From JAVVHH01 sp964613945 (GTDB taxonomy: Bacteria > Pseudomonadota > Alphaproteobacteria > Acetobacterales > Acetobacteraceae), in assembly GCA_964613945.1 (NCBI GenBank), contig CAZTJC010000001.1, positions 62,001 to 126,000 on the forward strand: a stretch of DNA of 64,000 nt, given 5' to 3'. Within the stretch, counting starts at the first letter, position 1. Every line of letters starts with the position of its first letter. The translations under genes were made by a program, and so were the position numbers. The notes below the pieces were generated by a model, which did not search any database, was not told where the DNA came from, and saw only the letters and a program-made list of their open reading frames with translations. Below are positions 18,476 to 26,645 of this stretch, one piece after another.

Positions 18476-19239
18476 TACTGCATCAACTCCGGGCCCTTGA
18501 GGTCGCTGTTGCCGGCTTCCGGGAGGATGCCGAGTCGGCGGGCGACTTCCTGATACGCCTCCTCGACCCGGCCCATGTCACGGCGGAAGCGGTCCTTGTC
18601 CATCTTGTCGTTGGTGCGGCTGTCCCACAGGCGGCAATTGTCGGGACTGATCTCGTCGGCCAGGACGATGCGCATGTCCTCCTCCTCCCAGAGGCGGCCG
18701 AATTCGACCTTGAAGTCGACTAGGGTAATGCCGACGCCCAGGAACAGGCCGGACAGAAAGTCGTTTATCCGCAATGCCATGCTGACCATCTCGTCGAGGT
18801 CTTGGGTGCTGGCCCAGCCGAAGGCGGTGATGTGCTCCTCAGCGACCATGGGACGGTTCAACTGGTCGTTCTTGTAGTTGTATTCGATGATGCTACGCGG
18901 GAGGCGGGTGCCTTCGGGGATGCCGAGCCGGGTCGACAGGCTACCGGCCGCAACGTTGCGGACCACGATCTCGAGCGGGATAATCTCGACTTCGCGGATC
19001 AGTTGCTCGCGCATGTTGAGGCGGCGGACGAAGTGCGTTGGGACGCCGATGTCAGCGAGCTTCATCATTAGGTATTCGCTGATGCGGTTGTTCAGCACGC
19101 CCTTGCCGGTGATTGTGCCCTTCTTGGTGCCGCCGCTCGCGGACGCGTCGTCCTTGAAATATTGGACGAGGGTGCCGGGCTCGGGGCCCTCGAAGAGGAC
19201 CTTTGCCTTCCCCTCGTAGAGTTGCCGCCGGCGTGCCAT
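18475..19239 (-). CDS. purC: SAICAR synthetase PurC
   Basis: A 254-residue phosphoribosylaminoimidazole-succinocarboxamide synthase, which joins aspartate to CAIR using ATP. The ATP-grasp-like start (RRQLYEGKAKVLFEGPEPG), the PLEIVVRNVAAGSL motif and the VDFKVEFG and DEISPDNCRLWD motifs are present. The ATG at 19239 has AAGGA about 9 nt upstream and is preferred to the TTG one codon earlier. It heads the purC-purS-(Rap1a-like)-purQ-purL-bolA-grxD run. Confidence 0.96.
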   Translation of the reverse strand: MARRRQLYEGKAKVLFEGPEPGTLVQYFKDDASASGGTKKGTITGKGVLNNRISEYLMMKLADIGVPTHFVRRLNMREQLIREVEIIPLEIVVRNVAAGSLSTRLGIPEGTRLPRSIIEYNYKNDQLNRPMVAEEHITAFGWASTQDLDEMVSMALRINDFLSGLFLGVGITLVDFKVEFGRLWEEEDMRIVLADEISPDNCRLWDSRTNDKMDKDRFRRDMGRVEEAYQEVARRLGILPEAGNSDLKGPELMQ

Positions 19240-19259
19240 CAAACCTGATCCTTAAAGCG

Positions 19260-19278
19260 GCGGCCCTAAACGGGCCGC
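19260..19278 (-). promoter_or_regulatory. GC hairpin in the purC 5' region
   Basis: A perfect 7-bp stem (GCGGCCC at 19260-19266, GGGCCGC at 19272-19278) with a 5-nt loop lies about 20 nt before the purC start. In the minus direction a short TTT follows. It may terminate transcription from the upstream small gene or structure the purC leader. No known riboswitch is recognised. The rest of the 19240-19380 gap shows nothing else. Confidence 0.45.
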
Positions 19279-19380
19279 TGGGTCTCGCGCCACCAAAGTG
19301 GGTGACGGAGGGCTTCCTATAGCAAGGGTACCGCCACTCCGCCACGTCGCGTCGTCAGGACAGGGTCAACCTTCTCGGGT

Positions 19381-19653
19381 TCAGTAGCGCGGGTAGCCGT
19401 ACGGAGGGGGCGGCGGGCCGCGGCGGAACTCGTGAGCCTCGCGCCAGGCCTCACGACGACGCCATTCCTCACGGCGGCGCCACTCCTCGCGGCGGCGCCA
19501 TTCTTCGCGTTCGCGCCAACCCGGCTCATAATACTGAACCGACTGGACGCTGGGCGCCCATTCCTGCGGCATTGGCTGCGCCGCCGCGGGCTGGGACGCC
19601 ACGGACCCGGCGATAGTGCCGAACGCCACCAGAGACAGAAGAAGTTTACGCAT
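19381..19653 (-). CDS. Small secreted protein with EEWRRR tandem repeats
   Basis: A 90-residue protein with a signal peptide (MRKLLLSLVAFGTIAGSVA, cleavage likely after AAA at about 25). The mature part has three perfect hexapeptide repeats EEWRRR (about 50-67) and a degenerate fourth, followed by a proline-rich tail (GPPPPPYGYPRY). The repeat is encoded by three 18-bp DNA units at 19453-19506. The Trp/Arg/Glu pattern suggests a charged helix that might bind polyanions or metals, but the function is unknown. Similar small secreted proteins rich in charged and Tyr/Pro residues are common in Acetobacteraceae and Rhizobiales. Confidence 0.65.
   Translation of the reverse strand: MRKLLLSLVAFGTIAGSVASQPAAAQPMPQEWAPSVQSVQYYEPGWREREEWRRREEWRRREEWRRREAWREAHEFRRGPPPPPYGYPRY
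19453..19506 (-). repeat. Three 18-bp tandem repeats encoding EEWRRR
   Basis: Three in-frame 18-bp units lie in the small secreted-protein gene, with a fourth divergent unit down to about 19435. The units differ by only a few synonymous changes. This suggests recent expansion by slippage, so the copy number may vary between strains. Confidence 0.75.
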
Positions 19654-19710
19654 CGTGTTGGGCCCTCCTCGTTGGCCTTGAGAGCAATAAAGCCCCCAAA
19701 ATTGGCGAAT

Positions 19711-21069
19711 TCAGGCCGCGACTGCGGCGGAAGCGTGGCGTGGAAAAATGCGATCGAAGATGCTGTCGATGTATTTTAGATGCCGTTCCGAGCGCATGGC
19801 CTCGTCGAGCGACTCCGGCGGGATGCGTTCGGCAACTTGCGGGTCCGCGTCGAGGTTGGCGCGGAAGTTGCGGGCGCCTGGCTTGCCCAGGCCGGACCAG
19901 GTGGCCATGGCGCTGCGCTGGACGATGGCATAGGCGTCCTCGCGCGAGATGCCGGCGCGGGTGAGCACGAGGAGAACCTCGCCGCTGTGCACGACGCCCC
20001 CGAGGCTGTCGAGGTTGGCTTGCATCTGCTCGGGATAGACGGTGAGTTGGTCCATCATGCCGGCCAGGCGGTGAAGCGCGAAGTCGAGGGTAACGGTGGC
20101 GTCGGGGCCGATAAAGCGTTCGACGCTGGAATGGCTGATGTCACGCTCGTGCCAAAGGGTGACGTTCTCCAGCGCCGGGATGGCGGCGGCGCGGACGACC
20201 CGGGCGAGGCCGGTGAGATTCTCGGACAGTACCGGGTTGCGCTTATGCGGCATGGCGCTGCTGCCCTTCTGGCCGGCGTGGAAGAATTCCTCCGCTTCGC
20301 GAACCTCGCTGCGCTGCAGGTGACGCACTTCGGTGGCAAGTCGTTCGATGCCGGTGGCGATGACGGCCAGGGTGCAGAAAAAGGCGGCGTGACGGTCGCG
20401 GGGAATGATCTGGGTGGAAACGGGTTCGATGGCCAGGCCGAGCTTGCTGGCGACGTAGGCTTCGACGGCCGGGTCGAGATGGGCGTAGGTGCCGACGGGA
20501 CCGCTGATGGCGCAGGTGGCGATCTCGGCGCGGGCCTGTTCGAGGCGAACGCGGTTGCGGGCGAATTCGGCGTAATGCCCGGCGAGCTTGAGGCCGAAGC
20601 TGGTGGGTTCGGCGTGAATGGCGTGACTACGGCCGATGGTGGGGGTGTACTTGAATTCCAGGGCACGCTTTTCGAGGGCAGCGAGGACACGGTCGACGCC
20701 GGTCAGCAGCAGGTCGGCCGCCTGGGTGAGCTGGACGGAAAGGCAGGTGTCGAGCACGTCGCTGCTGGTCATGCCCTGGTGCACAAAGCGACTGTCGGGG
20801 CCGATGCCTTCGGCGAGCCAGGTGAGGAAGGCGATGACGTCGTGCCGGGTCTCGCGCTCGATGGCGTCGATGCGTTCGAGGTCCTCGGCGGTGATGTTGG
20901 CGACCTTGGCGGCGCCGCGCTCGCGGATGGTGCGGGCGGCGGTCTCTGGGATGGCCCCTTGAGCGGCCATGGCCTCGGCGGCGAGCGCTTCGATGTCGAA
21001 CCAAATACGGAAGCGGTTCTCGGGAGCCCAGATGCGGCTCATCTCAGGGCGGGCGTAGCGCGGAACCAT
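19711..21069 (-). CDS. purB: Adenylosuccinate lyase
   Basis: A 452-residue member of the fumarase/aspartase superfamily that cleaves SAICAR to AICAR and adenylosuccinate to AMP. The signature GSSAMPHKRNP, with the catalytic serine loop, is intact, as are TSSDVLDTCLS and GRSHAIHAEPTSFG, which carry the catalytic His. The length is normal. It is transcribed towards purC, separated by the small secreted-protein gene. The start at 21069 faces the TerC gene divergently. Confidence 0.97.
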   Translation of the reverse strand: MVPRYARPEMSRIWAPENRFRIWFDIEALAAEAMAAQGAIPETAARTIRERGAAKVANITAEDLERIDAIERETRHDVIAFLTWLAEGIGPDSRFVHQGMTSSDVLDTCLSVQLTQAADLLLTGVDRVLAALEKRALEFKYTPTIGRSHAIHAEPTSFGLKLAGHYAEFARNRVRLEQARAEIATCAISGPVGTYAHLDPAVEAYVASKLGLAIEPVSTQIIPRDRHAAFFCTLAVIATGIERLATEVRHLQRSEVREAEEFFHAGQKGSSAMPHKRNPVLSENLTGLARVVRAAAIPALENVTLWHERDISHSSVERFIGPDATVTLDFALHRLAGMMDQLTVYPEQMQANLDSLGGVVHSGEVLLVLTRAGISREDAYAIVQRSAMATWSGLGKPGARNFRANLDADPQVAERIPPESLDEAMRSERHLKYIDSIFDRIFPRHASAAVAA

Positions 21070-21173
21070 CGTTCTTCCTGCGGTTTATCGGACTACCATG
21101 CGGTTACGCCGGGGTGACCGATCTGACAAGAACGGAACGCCCCGGTTCCATTTGAACGGAAATTGGAAATTCT

Positions 21174-21776
21174 TTGTTAATTAGCGCGCAGCTATGGCCG
21201 GAATTCATCGCCCTTCTCCAGGTGCTCCTGATCGACCTGGTGCTGGCCGGCGACAATGCGATCGTGGTGGGGCTGGCGGTCAACGGGCTGCCGGTCGAGC
21301 AGAGGCGACGGGCGATCCTGTTCGGTGTGGCAGCGGCGACGTTGCTGCGGATCGCGTTCGCCCTGGTGACGCTGCAATTACTGGCGATCGTCGGGCTGTT
21401 GCTGGCCGGCGGGCTGCTGCTGCTGTGGGTATGCTGGCGGATGTATCGCGAGTTGCGGCGCGGCGATGCGGGGCACGAAGCGGCCGAGGCGGCGCCGAAG
21501 ACCATGCGGGCGGCGATGCTCCAGATCGTGCTGGCCGACCTGTCGATGAGTTTGGACAACGTTCTCGCCGTCGCCGGTGCGGCGCGGGAGCACCCTTGGG
21601 TGCTGGTGCTGGGGCTGGCGATCTCGGTGGTGCTGATGGGGGTTGCCGCGAGTTTGGTGGCACGCTTGCTCGAGCGCTATCGCTGGCTGGCGTGGGTCGG
21701 GCTGGCGATCGTGCTATATATCTCGTGCAAGATGATCTGGGAGGGAGGCCACGAGGTGTTCGCTGCCCTCCACTAA
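21174..21776 (+). CDS. TerC family integral membrane protein (YjbE-type)
   Basis: A 200-residue membrane protein of the TerC superfamily with about six to seven helices. The paired acidic motifs are present: LIDLVLAGDNAIVVGLAV in the first helix and ADLSMSLDNVLAVAGAA in the middle, which likely bind a metal ion. Related proteins export manganese or assist metal loading of secreted enzymes. No ATG is available near the conserved N-terminus; the TTG at 21174 with GGAAA upstream fits best. A hairpin (CCGGGG at 21109, CCCCGG at 21140) lies in the 104-bp divergent region shared with purB, but it does not match the yybP-ykoY manganese riboswitch. Confidence 0.85.
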   Translation: MLISAQLWPEFIALLQVLLIDLVLAGDNAIVVGLAVNGLPVEQRRRAILFGVAAATLLRIAFALVTLQLLAIVGLLLAGGLLLLWVCWRMYRELRRGDAGHEAAEAAPKTMRAAMLQIVLADLSMSLDNVLAVAGAAREHPWVLVLGLAISVVLMGVAASLVARLLERYRWLAWVGLAIVLYISCKMIWEGGHEVFAALH

Positions 21777-21791
21777 ACCCCCGCGCCGGGC

Positions 21792-23036
21792 TTAGCCGGC
21801 GCGGATCAGGCGATGCTGCTTGCGGCCGGCGGATAGTTTCACTGCCCCATCGCGGAGGTCGGTCGAGGTGATCACCAGTGCCTCGTCGGTGACCGCGACG
21901 TCGTTGACGCGGGCGCCGCCGCCGCGGATCAGGCGCCGGGCTTCACCGTTGCTGGTGACCAGCCCAGACTCTGTCAGGAGACGGAGGACAGGGATGCCGG
22001 CGGCCAGGGCTGACACCTGGACGAGATGGGTCGGCAGGTTGGCAGCCGCCTCTCCTTCCTCAAAGGCGCGGCGGGCAGTGTCGGCTACTTGCTCGGCGGC
22101 TTCCTTGCCATGCGCGAGCGTGGTGACGGCGGTGGCCAGAACCTTCTTGGCCTCGTTGATCTCGGCGCCCGGCAGCGCTTCGAGGCGGGCGATCTCGTCG
22201 AGCGAAAGATCGGTGAACAGGCGGAGGAAGCGGCCGACGTCGGCGTCCTCCGTGTTGCGCCAGAACTGCCAGAACTCGTAGGCGCCAAGGCGTTCCGGGC
22301 GGAGCCACACGGCCCCGGAGGCCGACTTGCCCATCTTGGCGCCGGAGGCGGTGGTGAGCAGCGGCGTGGTGAGGCCGAAGCCCTGCTTACCATCGGTGCG
22401 GCGGATCAGCTCAGCGCCGGAGACGATGTTGCCCCACTGGTCCGAGCCGCCCATCTGCAGCACCACGCCGTAGCGGCGCTGCAGCTCGCGGAAGTCGTAG
22501 CTTTGCAGGATCATGTAGTTGAATTCGAGAAAGGTCAGCGGCTGTTCGCGGTCGAGGCGGAGCTTGACGCTGTCGAAGGTCAGCATGCGGTTGACCGTGA
22601 AGTGCGGGCCGACGTCGCGCAGCAGGTCGATCCAGCCGAGCTTGTCGAGCCAATCGGCGTTGTTGAGCAGCAACGCGTCGGTGGGGCCGTCACCGAACTG
22701 CACGAAGGGAGCGATGGAGGCCTGGATGCCGGCGATGTTGGCGGTGATTTGCTCGTCGGTCATCATGCGACGGGATTCATCCCTGCCGGACGGGTCGCCG
22801 ATGCGGGTGGTACCGCCTCCCATCAGCACAACCGGCTTGTGACCATGTTTCTGCATCAGGCGCATCAACATGATCTGCACCAGGCTGCCGACGTGGAGGC
22901 TGTCAGCGGTGAGGTCGAACCCGATATAGCCCGCGACGATGCCGGCCTCGAGGGCGGCCGAGAGCGCCTCCTCGTCGGTGCACTGGAACACGAAGCCGCG
23001 GGCGCGGGCTTCCTGTAGGAAGGGGCTAGTGGGCAT
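21792..23036 (-). CDS. tyrS: Tyrosyl-tRNA synthetase
   Basis: A 414-residue class I synthetase that charges tRNA-Tyr. The HIGH motif appears as HVGS (48-51) and the KMSKS motif as KMGKS near residue 235. The tyrosine pocket region MILQSYDF and QMGGSDQWGNI is intact, and a C-terminal S4-like RNA-binding domain (about 345-414; SNGEARRLIRGGGARVNDV) is present. The ATG at 23036 starts the normal N-terminus; the upstream in-frame extension is Arg-rich and unlikely to be coded. It is convergent with the TerC gene, 15 bp away. Confidence 0.96.
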   Translation of the reverse strand: MPTSPFLQEARARGFVFQCTDEEALSAALEAGIVAGYIGFDLTADSLHVGSLVQIMLMRLMQKHGHKPVVLMGGGTTRIGDPSGRDESRRMMTDEQITANIAGIQASIAPFVQFGDGPTDALLLNNADWLDKLGWIDLLRDVGPHFTVNRMLTFDSVKLRLDREQPLTFLEFNYMILQSYDFRELQRRYGVVLQMGGSDQWGNIVSGAELIRRTDGKQGFGLTTPLLTTASGAKMGKSASGAVWLRPERLGAYEFWQFWRNTEDADVGRFLRLFTDLSLDEIARLEALPGAEINEAKKVLATAVTTLAHGKEAAEQVADTARRAFEEGEAAANLPTHLVQVSALAAGIPVLRLLTESGLVTSNGEARRLIRGGGARVNDVAVTDEALVITSTDLRDGAVKLSAGRKQHRLIRAG

Positions 23037-23094
23037 CGTCGGGGTGGTCCTGAATTGACTGGGTCGGGCTAACACCGCTTTGCTGCGGTCGCAA

Positions 23095-23973
23095 ATGGCG
23101 CTTGATCCTAAACGACCGCGGCTGGTTCCGCGCACGCGCGGCGAGACGATCCGCCGACTGAACCTGCGGCATCGGTGGTGGCAGGACATCTACCATGAGG
23201 CCCTGACGATGGGCTGGGGGCCGTTCCTGTTGTGGAGCGTGCTGGCTTACGTGTTGATCAATGCCGGGTTCGCCGGGCTGTACCTGCTGCAGCCCGGCAG
23301 CCTCGCCAATGCACGGCCGGGCTCGTTCGCGGACGCGTTCTTCTTCAGCGTGCAGTGCATCAGCACCATCGGGTTCGGCGAGCTGGCGCCCGCGACGCTG
23401 TATGCCAATCTGCTCACCACGGCGGAGGCGATCGTCAGCCTGGCGATCGTGGCATTGGCGACCGGATCGGTGTTCGCGCGGATCAGCCGGCCGCGAGCAC
23501 GAGTGATGTTCGCACGGCACGCGGTGATCGGGACGTATGACGGCCGGCCGACGCTGTTCATCCGGATCGGGAACGAGCGGTCGACGCAGATCCTGGCCGC
23601 CGAGGTGCAGGTAACGGTGCTGCGGTATCAGACGACTGCGGAAGGCCAGGTGTTCCGGCGGTTCTACGACGTCGTGTTGTCACGAAGCCGCACGCCGATC
23701 TTCGCGTTGACGTTCACCGTGATGCACACGATCGACGAGAACAGCCCGCTGTTCGGAGCGTCGACGGCGAGCATGGTGGCCGACGATCTGGAATGCCTGA
23801 TCACGGTGACGGGCATGGAGGAAACGACGTCGCAGACAGTGCACGCGCGGCACTCATACGACGCGGCCGCTATCCTGTTCGGGCGCCGCTACCGCGACAT
23901 ATTCACGTCGGACGAGCAGGGCCGGCGAACGATTGACTACGGCTGGTTCCACGACACGGAACCAGCCGCTTGA
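23095..23973 (+). CDS. Inward-rectifier-type potassium channel (KirBac-like)
   Basis: A 292-residue channel subunit that would form tetramers in the inner membrane. The order is a slide-helix region, TM1 (about 42-66), a pore helix with selectivity filter TIGFGE (about 90-95), TM2 (about 105-128) and a cytoplasmic IRK domain of about 160 residues (TLFIRIGNERSTQILAAEVQ; FYDVVLSRSRTPIFALTFTVMH). The filter is GFG rather than the commoner GYG, and Glu replaces the usual Asp after it, both tolerated in K+ channels. The ATG at 23095 lacks a clear ribosome-binding site; a TTG at 23080 is an alternative. It is divergent from tyrS. Confidence 0.88.
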   Translation: MALDPKRPRLVPRTRGETIRRLNLRHRWWQDIYHEALTMGWGPFLLWSVLAYVLINAGFAGLYLLQPGSLANARPGSFADAFFFSVQCISTIGFGELAPATLYANLLTTAEAIVSLAIVALATGSVFARISRPRARVMFARHAVIGTYDGRPTLFIRIGNERSTQILAAEVQVTVLRYQTTAEGQVFRRFYDVVLSRSRTPIFALTFTVMHTIDENSPLFGASTASMVADDLECLITVTGMEETTSQTVHARHSYDAAAILFGRRYRDIFTSDEQGRRTIDYGWFHDTEPAA

Positions 23974-23977
23974 GTGC

Positions 23978-24643
23978 TCAGTCGGCGGCGAGCGCCATGG
24001 CCTTGCGGGCCATGATCTGGCCGACATGCTCTTCGATGGCGGTGCCGACCTGTTCGGCGTGGGTGGCGAACACGTGGTCGACGCCGGGATAGACCCGGTA
24101 GTCGACGACGACGTTCTTCTGCGTGTTCAACTTGTCGACCAGTTTGCGGACGGCGGGCTCGGGGACGAGTTCGTCATTATCACCGTGCAACATCAGGCCG
24201 CTGCACGGGCACGGGGCGAGGAAGCCGAAATCGTAGTGGTTGGCGGGCGGGGCGACGCTGACCCAACCTGAGATCTCGGGGCGACGCATCAATAGCTGCA
24301 TGCCGACGAAGGCGCCGAAGGAATAACCGCTGATCCACAGGCCGCCCGAACTCGGGTTGACCATCTGCATCCAGTCCAGCGCCGCAGCGGCGTCGCTGAT
24401 CTCGCCGAAGCCGCCGTCATACTTGCCCTGGCTGCGGCCGACGCCGCGGAAGTTGAAGCGCATCACCGAGAAGCCGAGCTTCTGGAAGGCCTGATACATC
24501 GAATAGGTGATGCGGTTGTTCATGGTGCCGCCATGCATCGGATGCGGGTGCAGGATCAGCGCGAGCGGGGCACCAGCTTCCTTCGAATGATGGTAGCGAC
24601 CCTCCAGGCGGCCGTCTGGGCCGGCAAACAAGATCTCGGGCAT
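23978..24643 (-). CDS. Alpha/beta hydrolase
   Basis: A 221-residue alpha/beta hydrolase of the small dienelactone-hydrolase-like group. It has the HPHPMHGGTMNN oxyanion region, a nucleophile elbow GYSFGAF (about 106-112), an acid in HGDNDELVP and a catalytic His in PGVDHVFATH. The FNFRGVGRSQG segment is typical. Such proteins are often annotated as acyl esterases or peptidases; no specific substrate can be deduced. There is no signal peptide. It is convergent with the K+ channel gene, 4 bp apart, and divergent from cysE across a 213-bp gap with AT-richer promoter-like sequence. Confidence 0.82.
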   Translation of the reverse strand: MPEILFAGPDGRLEGRYHHSKEAGAPLALILHPHPMHGGTMNNRITYSMYQAFQKLGFSVMRFNFRGVGRSQGKYDGGFGEISDAAAALDWMQMVNPSSGGLWISGYSFGAFVGMQLLMRRPEISGWVSVAPPANHYDFGFLAPCPCSGLMLHGDNDELVPEPAVRKLVDKLNTQKNVVVDYRVYPGVDHVFATHAEQVGTAIEEHVGQIMARKAMALAAD

Positions 24644-24856
24644 GGCATTCCAATCCGTTTACAGCCGACTGCATGGGCCGGCGATCAATTCGTTTCTCCG
24701 ATGCCGGGCCCAAATTGACCGATTGGCATGGAGCAGGTTAGCGTCCGTTGAAAGCTCGGGCCCACGTCCAACATGAGTTGGAACGGCTAGACCGTCGATA
24801 GCCGGCTTGTCGAGAATATAGGCAGCCACCCTGCCGATTCATAATGGATTTGTCGC

Positions 24857-25534
24857 ATGGCATTCATGTTTCTGCGGGAAATCATCAGCACCTACCGCCA
24901 ACGCGACCCGGCGGCACGCTCTTCGCTCGAAGTTTTACTGTGCTACCCCGGCGTTCATGCGCTGATTTGGCACAAGCTAGGGCATGGGCTGTGGAAGCGG
25001 GGGCTGCGTCTCCCCGGTCGATTCGCGTCTCATCTGGGGCGATGGTTCACGGGAATCGAGATCCATCCGGCAGCCCAGATCGGGCGCCGGGTGATCATCG
25101 ATCACGGCATGGGCGTCGTCATCGGCGAGACCGCGATCGTGGGCGATGACGTTTACCTGTACCATCAAGTGACGCTGGGCGGGACGAGCAGCGAGCGCGG
25201 TAAGCGGCATCCGACGGTCGGCAACGGCGTGATCGTCGGTGCGGGAGCGAAGATCCTGGGCGACATCGTCATCGGCGATGGGGCGCGGGTGGGCGCCAAC
25301 GCCGTGGTGGTGCAGCCAGTGGCCGCTGGCGAAACGGTGGTCGGCATTCCGGCGCGACCGATCGAGCGCGACCCGCTGAAGAAGATCCAACGGCAGCCTA
25401 ATTTCGTCGCCTATGGCACGCCGTGCGAGGGCACGATGGATCCCATCGTTTGTGCAGTGGAGACGCTGCGCGCGGAGGTGTTGATGCTCGAGGAACGGGT
25501 GTCGGCGCTGCAGCGGTCGCCTGCAGCCGAGTAA
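24857..25534 (+). CDS. cysE: Serine O-acetyltransferase (EpsC type)
   Basis: A 225-residue acetyltransferase that makes O-acetylserine, the precursor of cysteine. The left-handed beta-helix of hexapeptide repeats runs from about residue 65 to 160 (IHPAAQIGRRVIIDHGMGVVIG; VTLGGT; GNGVIVGAGAKILG), with the catalytic Asp/His in IDHGMGVVIGE and YHQVTLGG. The short N-terminal helical part marks the EpsC subgroup. The C-terminus carries an extra coiled-coil-like helix (VETLRAEVLMLEERVSAL). It heads a sulfur operon, with the first cysteine desulfurase starting 13 bp downstream. The upstream spacer contains an AT-rich GAATATAGG that could be a -10 region. Confidence 0.93.
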   Translation: MAFMFLREIISTYRQRDPAARSSLEVLLCYPGVHALIWHKLGHGLWKRGLRLPGRFASHLGRWFTGIEIHPAAQIGRRVIIDHGMGVVIGETAIVGDDVYLYHQVTLGGTSSERGKRHPTVGNGVIVGAGAKILGDIVIGDGARVGANAVVVQPVAAGETVVGIPARPIERDPLKKIQRQPNFVAYGTPCEGTMDPIVCAVETLRAEVLMLEERVSALQRSPAAE

Positions 25535-25547
25535 CCCGCTGGCGGCG

Positions 25548-26627
25548 ATGATCTATTTGGACGCGAACGCGACCGAGCCGTTGCGGCCGGAGGCGCGGGC
25601 GGCAGTCGTCGATGCGCTCGGCTTGGTAGGCAATCCTGCAAGCATTCATGGCGCCGGGCGGGCAGCGCGGCAGATGCTGGAAGGTAGCCGCCGGGTCATT
25701 GCGGAGCGGTACGGTGCGCCAGTTGGGGGTCTGGTGTTCACCTCGGGCGGAACGGAGGCGGATGCCCTGGCAGTGGCGAGCCTGGGACGCGGGCGGCGGG
25801 TGCTCATCGGGGCGACGGAGCACGATGCAGTTCGCGCAGCTTGCGAGCAGGCCGAGGTTATCCCAGTGGATCGAGACGGCGCAGTCGACCTGAGCGCGCT
25901 GGAACAGTTGTTGACAGCCGGTGGGGCGGCGTTGGTTTGTGTGATGCTGGCGAACAACGAAACCGGGACGGTGCAGCCGATCGCTGACGTGGCGGCGCTG
26001 TGTCGGCGCTTCGGGGCGCTGCTGCATGTGGATGCGGTGCCGGCGGCCGGGCGCATGGCGGTCGATCTGGCGGCGCTCGGGGCGGATAGCCTGGCGGTGT
26101 CGGGGCACAAGATCGGCGGGCCGAAAGGGGCCGGGGCATTGCTGCTGGCCGATGACGGGCATCTCGCACCGTTGATCGCGGGCGGTGGCCAGGAACGGGG
26201 GCGACGCGGTGGAACGCCGGCGCTGCCGGCGATTGCGGGGTTCGCAGCGGCGGCGCGATGCCCCCTGCCCGACCTGCTGCCGCTGCAGACGGCGCTTGAA
26301 TGCGCGGCGGAGGCGCATGGCGCCACGGTGCTGGGGGGACGTCGTCGGCTGGGAAATACCAGTTGCCTGGCGCTGCCGGGGGTGCGGGCAGAGACGCAGG
26401 TGATCGCGCTCGATCTGGCAGGCATCGCGGTGTCGGCCGGGGCGGCGTGCAGCAGCGGCAAGGTGTCGCGGAGCCACGTGCTGGATGCGATGGGCTGCGG
26501 GGCGCTGGCGGGTGAGGCTATCCGGGTGAGCCTGCCGTGGAACGCGACAACGGAGGACGTTGCCGCGTTTGGGGCCGCCTATGGCGCGATGGTGGCCCGG
26601 TTGAGGCGTTTGGTCGGCGCCTCCTAG
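25548..26627 (+). CDS. Cysteine desulfurase (first of a tandem pair)
   Basis: A 359-residue PLP-dependent class V aminotransferase-fold enzyme of the NifS/IscS group. The PLP lysine is in SGHKIGGPKGAG, the catalytic cysteine loop is SAGAACSSGKVSRSHVL, and HDAVR carries the substrate His. All catalytic residues are present, so it should abstract sulfur from cysteine as a persulfide. It is shorter and more divergent than the neighbour downstream, especially in the 230-280 region. It may serve a separate acceptor such as MnmA for tRNA thiolation, while the second supplies Fe-S clusters; this is inference from order. Confidence 0.88.
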   Translation: MIYLDANATEPLRPEARAAVVDALGLVGNPASIHGAGRAARQMLEGSRRVIAERYGAPVGGLVFTSGGTEADALAVASLGRGRRVLIGATEHDAVRAACEQAEVIPVDRDGAVDLSALEQLLTAGGAALVCVMLANNETGTVQPIADVAALCRRFGALLHVDAVPAAGRMAVDLAALGADSLAVSGHKIGGPKGAGALLLADDGHLAPLIAGGGQERGRRGGTPALPAIAGFAAAARCPLPDLLPLQTALECAAEAHGATVLGGRRRLGNTSCLALPGVRAETQVIALDLAGIAVSAGAACSSGKVSRSHVLDAMGCGALAGEAIRVSLPWNATTEDVAAFGAAYGAMVARLRRLVGAS

Positions 26628-26645
26628 CTTCCTATATTCGGTGGC

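Noticed and set aside
19780..21117. A 445-codon plus-strand open frame opposite purB
   Set aside because: Composition is Gly/Asp/Val low-complexity typical of a third-position GC shadow; purB on the other strand carries all family motifs.
21070..21173. Possible manganese (yybP-ykoY) riboswitch before the TerC gene
   Set aside because: TerC genes often have one, but the conserved loop sequences are absent; only a plain CCGGGG/CCCCGG hairpin is visible.
22026..23018. A 330-codon plus-strand open frame opposite tyrS
   Set aside because: No recognisable domain or ribosome-binding site; it mirrors the tyrS codons.
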